Source: Hemibagrus wyckioides (lineage: Eukaryota > Chordata > Actinopteri > Siluriformes > Bagridae). Taken from it: 64,000 bases of DNA. Below, piece after piece: positions 21,741 through 33,300 of the stretch; the first letter of the stretch is position 1, and the number at the start of each line of letters is the position of its first letter. The stretch is taken from the NCBI RefSeq assembly GCF_019097595.1, contig NC_080718.1:15683657-15747656 (forward strand). Reading direction: 5' to 3'. The translations under genes were made by a program, and so were the position numbers. The notes under the pieces were generated by a model. The model made no database searches. It had not been told where the DNA came from and worked only from the letters and a program-made list of their open reading frames with translations.

Positions 21741-22939
21741 CTGACTCCGCAAAACCCTTTTGTTTTACCAATAGATCCACTTGGCCAGAGGTTTTTTTTT
21801 TTTTTAGAGAGGACAGACCAAAGATAAGAGCAATGGGAGCTTGTGACAGCCACACAATGTCCCCCCAGTTGGCCCCATTGACCGGCCCATGGCACCTTCC
21901 AGGTATGACTGCAATGTTTAACCAGCCATCCATCTTCTACCTGCTGCTGGCAAACAGGCACCTTTGTCTAAGCCTCACTGTTGTTAGGGCCTGCTCTGAC
22001 TCAGTGGATCAACCCCATTTATTTCCCCATTGGCTGTGGCTCAGAATCTATGCTTTTCCTTTAATCCGCTTTTTATTTCTCTGACAGGAACATTCAGTGT
22101 GTTAATGCATTTGTGCGTATGGGTGGTTCAGAGTAGAGGCTGTCTCTTGCTGGGTTCAACTGGTGATTTGTGGCAAATTCCAGGTGCTTATCAGCAGAGT
22201 CCAGGGTTACTCTACAAACAAGCTCTATGTAGATCTTTTCATTTTTCTATAAAATCTCCCCATCTAGTAAAGCAGTGAAAAACAATAATCTATATATTTA
22301 ATTTCTGGAAATTATAACTCATGTTTGTGTTTGCATATAAAAGCATGTTGGATAGCTGTTGGTTGATACATTTCTGGTAAAACCTGAGAGACAATGTATA
22401 CCTGACTGCATGACTGCATGCGTCTCAACTACATTTCTGACATATCTATAAATACACTTTGCTCATCAGATCCTGATGAGATATTAAATGAATAAACTTC
22501 TGTGTGCAGTTAAAATGGAGGTGCAAATGGGGATGCCTTATTATGAAAAACCAATGGCAAGTTTGGAGAGGGTGTGGCAATTGGAGTGCCAATACTTTTA
22601 AGATAGAAAACTCTGAGTGGCTCCACTGACCTAATAACCTTTTTAAATAAACATGGCCTCATTTTCCTTTTGTCTGTATTAGCCTGAATACCTTTGCTTC
22701 GTTAAATGGAAGGAAAAATGACCATATATGGCATTTGTTATTTAAATAACTAAAAATACATAACTGGGAATTAGATAGGACATACTCTGGGGCAGAACGA
22801 TATTATAGCAATTCAAATGCAAATCTGTCATCATGCCATCAGTGTTACATCTATCATAATTCCATGCATGTAAAAATGAGACAGAGGAATTTGATAATGA
22901 ATTTTAAAAGCATATTTTTCCTTTCAGGTATGGATCAAT
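21741..22939. other. Intergenic sequence with a GLI-like site
   Basis: Non-coding. TGGGTGGTT (22120-22128) is one base from the GLI consensus TGGGTGGTC. The block 21,830-22,200 is less AT-rich than its surroundings and might be regulatory, but no clear cluster is present. Confidence 0.5.
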
Positions 22940-23345
22940 TTGCAAAAGATCATCAGGTTCAGTCCTAACCCTTCAAACCACGCTGGAAGTGTTAGCTTGC
23001 CAATCATCCTCACAACACCTTCACCTGCGACTCAGCAGTCACGTCTGACCTGGCCGTGTATGCGAGATAACATTCGCGTCTGCAGAGCTGAGAGGGGGGA
23101 CAAAAGGAAGTTTGACGTTAATGATTAACGGCGCTAAAAGCCCCTGCTTTTGTATTCCCATGGTACCGAGGCTATCTGGTGGCCATGTGACCTGCGTGGA
23201 GGAGATTGGGGGTGAGCGGTAGAGCAAACACAGGTGCTGTGTTTGAGTTGGAGTCGCCTGCGCTGTCAGGGACAACCACAAACACACACAGCCATGCCAA
23301 GCTCCACAAACAGCCGCCTACGCCAACAGATCAAGTCCAATGTGC
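22940..23345. promoter_or_regulatory. Candidate hepatic/endodermal enhancer with HNF1 site
   Basis: A CpG-containing, complex block in the gene desert about 13 kb downstream of foxa2. It centres on a perfect HNF1 palindrome (separate entry). ACAAAAGG (SOX/TCF-like, about 23,100), GATAAC (about 23,065) and CATGTGACC (about 23,185) are nearby. HNF1 and FOXA2 cross-regulate in liver, gut and pancreas. The regulatory role is inferred. Confidence 0.45.
23117..23129. promoter_or_regulatory. Perfect HNF1 palindromic site
   Basis: GTTAATGATTAAC equals the HNF1A/HNF1B consensus GTTAATNATTAAC at all 12 defined positions. A full match is expected by chance well under once in a window this size. Confidence 0.65.
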
Positions 23346-25224
23346 TCCTCCCCATCTTCCTATATGTTCCACATCGGAAAAGTATCTACCATGTTTAGTG
23401 CATCTTTAAGGAAATAAAAACACACAATTGCCTTTAAACTGTATAATAAAACCTAATAATATAAATATTAATATGCTTTCATTTATAACTGTAAATTAAA
23501 CTGTGCTGAATGATCACGTTCTCATGTCACATGCAACTACTAATCAATTTTGCTGAAGCTGCCTGTCTGTAATTAATGAGCTGTTCTCAATCATTCTCAG
23601 TCATGCTAAACACAATGTTAACAAGTCCTGAGGGAAAGGTGTTAAGAACCATTTAACCTTAGCATTTTCAATGTCAGTCATGGCTACATGTGCAGTGTGC
23701 TAGTGGGAACTGAACCTTTTCTTGATAATGTAATCAGCTGATATGAAGGCCCTATCACTAAAACCCTCTCTGTCTGACACAGAAATGACGGAAGTGATAA
23801 CAAGAACAAAAGCTGCAATACACGCATCCCCTCTTGTAGAAACAAGGAAATGGAAAGACTGCATTATGGAAACACCTCATTCACTTTCTAATTTTCTGTG
23901 CGGTGTGCTGCAGATCAGACAGACGGTACTTTTATTGTTCTGATATTAATGTTTGTGCTCCAGGCTGCCTTACAGTTAATTGCTAGCAATCGAGTTGAGG
24001 TTTGATTACGAACGCAACAACGATAAAGGCTTTTCAGGGCGAACACTTAATCAGAGGGGAATATTAAATTGTTCAAGGGAGAGAATCGGTGTGAAGGAGA
24101 TAGGGAGGGTTCAGCTGAGACAAATAAAATATATACGATCTAAAACCTCAATCAAACAACAGATTTCATACCTGTGTGTATATGTGTGTGTACACATCGC
24201 TGTCAATACTAGTGAACACACACCTTTGTTAGCTTTACTCTAGAAACCAATGGTGTGCTGAACGGTAGGTGTAAAACCTGACTGCAAACTCTGACAACAC
24301 ACTGATATAAGACTAAAAGGGGAAGCGAATACTTTGTGGAATAAATCGTTTTGCATATATTAATACAGCAAAGTGCACTTAAAGCACTTAATCAACTCTT
24401 CAGAACAATGTTGGTTTGGTCTGCATGGGAACACAGCTACTAGAACTATTTTCACTAAAATACTATATATTTCAAACTGATAAAATCAAAACAGGAAACA
24501 AGTGTTACTTTTGTCCTTAGTTCATCTTCACACCTTTCATCTTCACCGTAATGTACAAAGCTTAAAGCAGAATTCAAATGCAGTATAATTATAAGTGATC
24601 CAGTGCCGAATACAAGGGCATACCGACAAAAAGAAAAGCTACAGATATTCGTCACAGGATTAGCGCTGTAGGGTGAACTGTGTAGTAAAAAGCTTCATGG
24701 CAAACTGCTCCAAAAGGTCTCGAGGCATCAGCTTTGTTGCCAGAGTATTGTGTCGCTCCATAAGTCTGGCTATTGTGCACTGAAACTGAGCTAATCAAAG
24801 TGAGTTAGCAATGATAAGCTAAGCTATGAAAAGGCAGAAAAAAACAGCTCTGTCTTCAATAGCTCTTTTTGATGTGGTTGACAAAAAAATGTTACGTAAA
24901 AAGCACAAGTGTTTCCGAAGAAGGCAGACTGCGCATGAACCTTCAGAACCTTTTGTCTGCCTCTACAACTATAATGGGATTATGCTGGAGGGAACAGTAA
25001 AACTCTCCACTGTATCAAACTGCCACTATAATAATACATGCTAAATATAGGGTTCTATGATGACTCATAAGATACACGTTATATAAATACATGTAAAGTA
25101 TATGTAAAAAAATGTAAAAAGTATATATATAAAATATATATATATATATATATTATTACATTTTATTAAATTTATCAACCAAGTGTATTCTTATCTAGGA
25201 AAATATAAGACAATATCTTTAGAT
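23346..25224. other. Intergenic sequence
   Basis: Non-coding and mainly AT-rich. A (TA)-rich tract follows at 25,121-25,154. No exon or repeat family was recognised before 25,225. Confidence 0.6.
25121..25154. repeat. Short TA-rich microsatellite
   Basis: TATATAT runs interrupted by AAA, about 34 bp in total. Confidence 0.85.
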
Positions 25225-25440
25225 ATTCATTCATTCACCTCTCGCTGTATTCATTCATTCACTCACATATTCATCCATCTGTAGCAAACCCCTTACATGT
25301 GGACCCCTGAATGGAGCCTTATTCATGCATTTACGCCTACAGTCAATTTATCTTTGCAAAGTAACCTACATGTTAGAGGCATGAGGTTAGAGAAAAGCAG
25401 AAAACCTGGAGGAAACTCACATGGATGCAAGTACATAATG
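25225..25440 (+). repeat. Interspersed repeat, family A copy 1 (decayed)
   Basis: Begins with ATTCATTCATTC units and reaches AACCTGGAGGAAACTCACATGG, the hallmark of the family also found at 42,437-42,690 and 61,490-61,800 and, inverted, at 54,430-54,560. It is strongly diverged and has no coding capacity. Confidence 0.55.
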
Positions 25441-26149
25441 TACTTGAGTCATACTTGATTCATTCATCTCTGGATGAAGCCCAATTAATTCAAGTATATT
25501 ATATATAATCATTTTAATAACGGTGAGTTATGATTTCGACCACAATGCACCTCTTTACAATACTTCATGATATATAAAATGATGAAACGTGGGATGAAGA
25601 GAGGTAATGACCTGAAGTGGCAAATTCCAGTCCCAGATTAAAAGCAGCTTTATTTTACATAGACAATTTTCAGTCTACAGCATATAGTTTTAAAATATTT
25701 TAGGATTAGGAACAGACATTGTTTAAATTCAGCTGTAAAAAAGAATAGTGAGTAAGTTTGTATCAATCCTTAATCTGTTATAAAGGTTGTTGTTCTATAA
25801 CAAATTATAACAGATTGTAATGTAAACAAGGCATGTGTTTGATAATCTCTACATATGTACCTGGATTATAATGTGAATAAAAAAAAACAAATCCAAAAAA
25901 CATTGTTTAAAAGGTAATAGTAGTATAACAAGGGAAACATTTATTACTTTCTGCTTAATCTAAACAACAGTATACTGTGTTACACCATAAAGACCTGCAC
26001 CTTTTTTTTTTTTTTTTTAATATTTTTGTATGCCAGGGTAATTCATGGCAGTAAAGTACCTAATAAACATATAACAACACAAAGACAAATAGTTCTGAGT
26101 CATGGTGGTGAGTGCACATGTATATAAAGCATGTAAAAGAGCTAACTGA
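25441..26149. other. Intergenic sequence
   Basis: AT-rich; a poly-T run at about 26,001-26,018. Nothing else recognised. Confidence 0.6.
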
Positions 26150-26510
26150 GGCTTGTGGGAGCAGGTGATAGCCTGGCCTTGTCCTCCCAGGCATCAACTC
26201 ACGCAAACTGTTTGATCTCATTTTATTCACTTGCAGCAAAGAGAGCAGCGAGGGGGAGGAGTGGGGGTTGGTTGGTGACAGGTGTACCTGAGTGGTGTAG
26301 AAAGGCAGAAGCTCCTTCTTTCAACTCTATCCTCCCTCTCTGTTTCCCTCGCTCTCTATCTGTGCCAGCTGTACAGTACATGCCTGGGAGAGATACATGC
26401 CATTCAGTTTGAGCACAGACAAAGAGAGTCTGGGCGTATGAATGGGAGAAGGCAGGGTCACACAGGAGAGCAGGAAGAGCATAGGACACAAGGTGAGGGC
26501 CTTTAAAGCC
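26150..26510. promoter_or_regulatory. Possible conserved non-coding element
   Basis: A GC-richer, non-repetitive block with open frames on both strands (60-90 codons) and no domain. The texture is unlike the AT-rich flanks, which is typical of conserved non-coding DNA near developmental genes. No strong motif cluster was found. Confidence 0.2.
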
Positions 26511-27513
26511 CCAATAAATAACTGTGCGTTATAAAGCTTGGCAAGGAATTAAGATTGGAATATGGTGAAATGTCAAAAAGGGAATTAGCAGAGAGCTTGG
26601 GAATCACCTTGAGGTTTAATTGATAATCTGTTATATTTGTATTTTCTGTTGCACTATTTTCAAATGACCCAAATTTTCATTTTGAAAATAAATATTCACT
26701 TGATATTCACATTTTTTGGCTAATGCAGTTTGACTCATGAAAAAAATGATTGTTGCACATTTCATTTACAAATTATTGTCCTTTTTCTTAGTTTACAAAC
26801 ATGTATTTTAAATGAAATAAATCAAGATACATACAGATAATATCATTCTTGCTAGTAATATACCTTTCCTATTTTATTCTACATTGATGTAAATGATTTA
26901 CAAAGAATTTTACCATTCACACAGCAAGACTTTGTTATTACTGAGCAGCTGAATGTTACTGTTGAAGGTGGGACAGCCACATGTGCGTGTGACCGGTAGT
27001 TTGACAGAGTGGGAGAGATAAAGAAAAAGAGACAGGCAGCTGCTGTACGCCAGAGACTGGTACAGTGAGTCGAGCAGCTGAGCAGCTTTCACCTTTCACT
27101 AAGTCGAACAAGACCAATCCCGTCCATCAGCAGCCAATGAGCAGCGGAGGCTTTGAGCTCATTCAGAGCGATGGACAGAGAAAGAGCAAAGAACAAAAGC
27201 AAAAGTTTGGTGAGCCATGTTACTGAGTGAGATTGGAATAAGAAAGACCAACAGAGACTTTTACCTTAAGCTACAAACTGTATTTTCTACTTACAAAGAC
27301 AAACCACAATGATCAGACGTTCCCTAGAGGCAGAATACTCAGATTTACCTATAGTAATGTAGATATCAGCATTTTGGGAAATCGCTGATACTTTTAATAG
27401 AGGATTTTATTTATACAGTATATAATTTTTTTAGATATTACAGACTGTTGTGTCTATTTTAATGGAGACAGTTTAAGAGTACTACAAGAGATGCAGAAGT
27501 GACATTCAGTTTG
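26511..27513. other. Intergenic sequence
   Basis: Non-coding. Nothing recognised apart from a moderately complex stretch at about 26,940-27,200. Confidence 0.55.
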
Positions 27514-27564
27514 CCTCTCTCTCTCTTTCTCTCTCTTACTGTGTGTGTGTGTGTGTGTGTGTGT
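27514..27564. repeat. (CT)n(GT)n microsatellite
   Basis: CT-rich run followed by about 24 bp of GT. Confidence 0.93.
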
Positions 27565-27860
27565 AGAACACAGAGGCACTGAGGCAGGCAGGCTGAGCGA
27601 TCAACCGGGTGCCGGGGGTCGGGATAGAGCTGATAAAGTGATGACACGGCCGATAAGATAACCCAACTATATAGCACACATTCAGATAGGGGGCGGGATG
27701 AGTGGCACACAGAATTGGAACCAGATAAAGCAAGAGGGGCCCCTGGAGAGTCGAGAACAATGGAAGGAGGCGGAGAGACAACGGCGGGACTAAAGGATTG
27801 CTTCCGGAAACATCCACGGAGTGCTGGCTTGAAAGAGTGGGCTGTGCCATTGGGATGATC
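27565..27860. promoter_or_regulatory. Candidate GATA-rich enhancer
   Basis: TGATAA (27631-27636), the double site GATAAGATAA (27652-27661) and AGATAA (27723-27728) lie within 100 bp. A SOX-type ACAATGG occurs near 27,758. The block is CpG-containing and complex, unlike its flanks. A 185-codon minus-strand frame covers it but ends in microsatellite-derived HTHT and has no domain. The regulatory role is inferred. Confidence 0.35.
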
Positions 27861-30225
27861 CCCTTCCATTAACCCCAATAAGAGCGCACACACTACAAAT
27901 TCATTAACACACAGAGACCTAACTCCATCCCACTGTGGCTTTGAAGATATTCTACTGACTCTGAAACAAACAAATAAAAAAGGTCTCATTGAACCTTTGC
28001 AAATCACTGCCTTCATTTACAGATGCCCAACACTTTTAGCTTTTGTAGTTTAAATTTATTGCAATTCTCCACAAAGGTAAAACCTCAACACTCAATTCAA
28101 CTCATGCTACAATATTATCATTCTGCCCTACTGCACAATCATCAGTATCATAGAGGAACATTTTTATATTCTAGAAAAACATTCAAACAAAATGATCTGC
28201 TTACTTTGTATTGAGTATGTTCAGCCCAGTGAGGCTGAAACTGACCAAGCTCCTGAAACCAGACACAAACTGGAATGAAGTCAGTTCCCTGATTTATGGT
28301 GCAAGAAGTACAACAGGACAGACTCTGAATTGAAGATGAACTCATTTTACGATTCTGACGCTGATGTTGTGACAAAGGGCAAGAGTGAGCCGGCACAATG
28401 AGCAACACAAAGAGAAAACCAACTTTCACGCAGCTGAAAAGGGGGCAAATGTCTGGGCCAGCTGTTTTTAATGTCTCCAGCACTGATAGGAGGCAGGTCA
28501 TTTTTAACAGTGCACATCACCCCCATTCAGTGCGACACAGACACCCGGCTATTCATGGGTAACCTGTGGTGACCTGCATTCAAGGCCACGTCAGGGTCCC
28601 CTGCACAAAAGGTGCCAGCAAAAGGGGAGTGTGTGTATGTGTGTGTGTATATGTGTGTGTGGTGGGGGTGAATGGTGTTGCAACTAGACTGTTCACAACC
28701 CTCCAACCCCCTTGGTTAAAAAAGGCCTGACTTTTAGGAGTTTCAGTTAAAGTGAAGCGTGCAGACAAACAAATACAAGGAGAGGTAGGTACACAGACAC
28801 ACAGACACACACACACACCCACACACATGCACACATACACAGACACACACGAAGAATGTACAAACAAGCTGGAAACAAAAGGGCTCTTGTAACAGAGGCG
28901 GGGATCTTGATGAAAAATTCAAACAATATTATATGGAGAATGTCAACAAGCGCCACACTTCTGCTGAGGGCCTTACAAACAGACAGAGCAACTCAGCACA
29001 CACATTACGCCAGTGCGGCTCAACCTCTCAGCGTAATGATGATGGCTCTTCTTTTACTCCTGCTTGCCTTTTAAAACCAACACCACACACTGCAAACAGA
29101 GCCGCAGGAGGGGGAGAAGTCTGAACCTGTCCCTTTCTGTGTACCTGCTCCACACACACACACACACACACTTACACACACACTTATATACATAGTAAGA
29201 CACACTCACACTTGCAACGTCACGGGTCACCTGTACCTAGGATCCCTGACCACATGGGAAAGGATCATTTCTGAAAGACACAGATTAAGATATTCCTCAC
29301 ATTCCAACTGTCCACCATCAGCCCGCAACACTTAAATGCCTACTGACAGAAAAGCTCAGGCAGCATGACTTATTTCCACACTGTCAGGAAAGACTGTGAA
29401 GAAAACATATCACTCAATCATTAGACCCTCCACATTCACTGTCAAACTTACAGAATTGGATTTGAGAGTCAAACAGGATGAGAGAAAGTGACCGCTCAAA
29501 CTGACTTTCAGAAGAAAGCTATTTGTTCCATATAGGTATGATGCTAGAGAAGTAAATTGTACTCTTGTGAAAGAGGTGGGCTCTGGCTCACTTGCTTGTC
29601 CTGCACTGTGGCACGTGGAGCTGTTGGAGGAGAGAATTGGCAAACTCGTGCACCTAATTGTTATTGCGGCAGTGTTTGGCCTGGAGCCAGTCGATAGGAA
29701 TCAGGGATCAGCTCCTGAGCTGTTGCTCCCACTCCCAGTGTCTTAGTTGTAATGCATCCCTCTACTAACAGGGATCAAGGTATTAGAGATTCAGGTTATT
29801 TGTATTGATTTTATGTGCTGTCATGCCGCGTTCCAGCCAAGTCATATTTGTGGAAATTGCAAATTTCACCTCAGAAATGTCACCAGCATTTAATCTTTTC
29901 CAGTGTGGTCAATACAGGAATCTCTGGCTGATCAGAGCAGTGTTATTGCGCCGAGCTGCACAGCTTCCACTGTTGCCATGGCACCAACCCCTGTGCACAG
30001 GTTGGAGAGAAATGAGGAAAAAGAGAATCAGAACTGTAGAAACAATCGATTGGATCCTACACTATTGACCACAATTTTACAATTAAACCCTATAATACTA
30101 TAGGCCATACATCAGTGATATGGATCTATACCAGTTGATGATATAGCATTAAAAAGCAGAATTGGTTATACTGTGTTACAGAATTAGTTATACTGCCATT
30201 AAATACTAAAGAAAACATTTCATCA
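27861..30225. other. Intergenic sequence with CA/GT microsatellites
   Basis: Imperfect GT at about 28,627-28,662, CA at about 28,796-28,850 and CA at about 29,152-29,183. The remainder is unique-looking non-coding sequence. Confidence 0.65.
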
Positions 30226-30258
30226 CTTTATATATCTATATATATATATCTATATATA

Positions 30259-30319
<61 letters not shown>
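30226..30319. repeat. (TA)n microsatellite with TATC interruptions
   Basis: About 94 bp, mostly TA, with early ATC units. Confidence 0.96.
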
Positions 30320-30322
<3 letters not shown>

Positions 30323-33300
30323 TTATAGAGGAACATGTTTATGTAATACCTTCAAGATACTGTCTCTATCTTTGCACCAGTCAATCTGATTAAATGTAAT
30401 AGGTAAAAAAAGAGAGGAACTTAAGTGTTCATTTGAAGTGAATACAAAGCATACCAGTAAAATCATGCTGAATAACATGAAAGCTTTCACTGATTGCATT
30501 GTATAGATGTCCCTATTACCATCCACAGCAACACAGACACAAAAAAGCCACAAAAGGATCAAGTAAGCTTAAAAATCTTGCAGGTGCACTACTTGCTTTA
30601 CCCCGAAGGCTATAATTCAACCAAACACAGCCATGTAAATATTCTGCAACATGCCGTGGCCCAGACTGCTGGCTTACACTTCGCACGCTGCAGATGTTTT
30701 CTTACACTTCAAATTTGCTCTGGAAACTAATCAAGGCCTGATAAAGCTCATGGCAAATATGGAAAAGATTGACATCCACATGTGGAAGTTTGCATAGCTT
30801 GGCCAAGAGTACATATAGGCCATGCAGCGCACGGCTTTAGCCGGGCCAGAGTGAGTTTGTGTTTGGATACTAGGAAAGGTGATTACACAGTGGGCAAGGA
30901 GATACTTTAAAGTATAACCTTACAAGAACAATAAACTCTAACGCTACCTGATACATTCAGAACATTATTAGATCTATGATCATCTCTGGGTTTTTTTTCC
31001 CTAAACAAGCCAAGAAATAAAATAAACAATGAACAAAACTGAATATTTCCTTTTTTTTTATTTTCAGCCTCTACATTTACACTACCCTTACACTTTCACT
31101 TAGCATTAGTATAATAAATAGGTAAGAGAAATAAAATTGTGTTCTCTCATTCGTCCTTAAACTGAGAGAAATGGCCATTGAGAAGGTCTATTCACCCTCC
31201 AACTGATGAGCTTCATGCTAATCAATGGATCAATTAAGGAAAGGCACACGGGGTCAAGCCACAGATATTGCACTGCCTATTAGTTTGTCTACCTGTCATT
31301 ATTACACAGTCACATGTCCAAACAGAAAGCGGGGACTTGGCATGCTAGGAAGCACTAGCCAAAGTAAACAAAAAAGCGATGAGGCTTGAACAAAATATTG
31401 ATCTGACACAAATCTGCAGACGAGAGGTCTAAAAGCTGTGATTAAGGCTAGTGTGTGTCTGTGTGTGTGTGTTTCTTCAATGATAAAAAAACCCCTTCAA
31501 AGTTGAATGTTTAAATATGGCTTCTTATATACATGTACACATTTAGAATATTCAGCATATCTGATTGTAGCAGGAATAAAACAGAGAGGAATTGCTTTAT
31601 TAGATAAACTGTTCCCTTTTTAGTCAGTCCTGCACAACTAAATGCTGTTAAAAGAGCAAGGATAGATGACTTCTACTAATGTTTTGGTACATGTGACCCA
31701 GAATAGCAAATCCACCGCCATTTTAGTGTAAAAGTTTAAATAATGAAAACATTTTGTTGATGCTTGACACTGAAAGAAAGTAAGAAGCTGTGCTGTTTAG
31801 TCTCAGCAAAGCTTTAGGATCTGCACATCTATGTATATACTGCCTTAAATCTGCTTTAAAACTCAAAATATTTTGGCTAAGCACAGGAAAAAAGTAGAAC
31901 TGATCAGATCTGGACCTCATAAATACTATAAGTGCAGTTTGTACTGAAATTTCTTGCAAAACCCTTGACCATATCTACAAAGAGAATGAAACTGAATTCT
32001 ATTGAAAACAAATTAATAACTACAAGATGACTGCGCTTTATGTTTCAGCGATATCTTGCTGAGAGGAACGGGATCATATCTTTACAAACTGCTTTGCAAA
32101 GCTGGCTACAATGTTGGACCATCACGTCACCCCTTCCATCTGAACAGAGTAGTTATGAATAATTTCAGTTTTACTCTCTGTAGACAAGATTAAGATTATT
32201 GGGGCTTAAATGAATGCTCTAAGGCTAAGCTTATGAGAGTAGCAATTCTGGTAACTTGTACAAACAGCCCTAGCAGACTAATCCAGAGTTCTGAAATTGA
32301 AAAGCACCTTTGTGAAACTCATGAAAAAAAGCAAGAGTCCATATTCAGGTCTGATAAAGTTTTCAAATTCTTTTGAGATTCACAACAGGGGACCAAGATG
32401 TCCTCCTCAATACCGACCGATGACCAAACAGAGTTCTCAATAGAAAATGATGCCATTGATGCACTGCCAAATGGTAAAGCTGTTCCAATGCCATTGCCTT
32501 TATTACTCGACACCATTTCATTCACTTCAGATAGAGAGCTGGCATGGTTATATCCAAATTAGGAATTGTGATCTGAGCAAACATGCTGGGATTTGGTCCT
32601 ATAACAATGGGCACACAAAAGCATGGTGGCCTAATGGGGACATCCAGCACAGCAGGGCACCCTCTCTTCCTGCTGATCCTCTGTGCCCTCCTGCAGTTCG
32701 ACAAGATAAAGTAGGCTGCTTCGCATACAAAAGAACAATTTGGACAAATCTCGAAGGGTTCTATCGCAGCACATCAGTTCCTTGATAATGAGAGCACTTT
32801 GATAATGATTTCACTAGTGGCTGTTGTTATGCTATGAGCTATTCAAAAGAATGCTGAAATTCTCACACTAAAAGATCACGGCAATTTCATTTGAAACATC
32901 TGAAATATAAGTAAGTATATTTGAGTATAGATCTGAGTTCTTCAGGTTTTACATCTTTCTTAAATGCACAAGACCTGGGTTTCAGATTTGGGCGGTCATG
33001 ATGGTCACAAGCACAAACATTTATATGCTGAGGTAGCACAAAATCTATTTTCTCTTAACAATAAAAAACAACACACTTCAATACTACAGAAGCAGTTAAA
33101 CATTAGGACCAAAGTCTTTTTAAGTTTTCCACATCAGGTTTTTTAAAAATATTTTTCATTATGCCTTGAACTTTCCACAATATCTTAATCAGTTTCAGAA
33201 AATCTAAAACCCTTCTGGGATTTTCCAGTGGACTTCCAGTGGAAGAATTAATATTTGACAAATGCTTAGATCAAAACATCAAAAAAAAGATAATGAAAAA

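Noticed and set aside
27459..28016. 185-codon minus-strand open frame
   Set aside because: Its tail is microsatellite-derived His-Thr repeat and CT-repeat coding, with no domain and several competing frames; better explained as GC-richer non-coding DNA.
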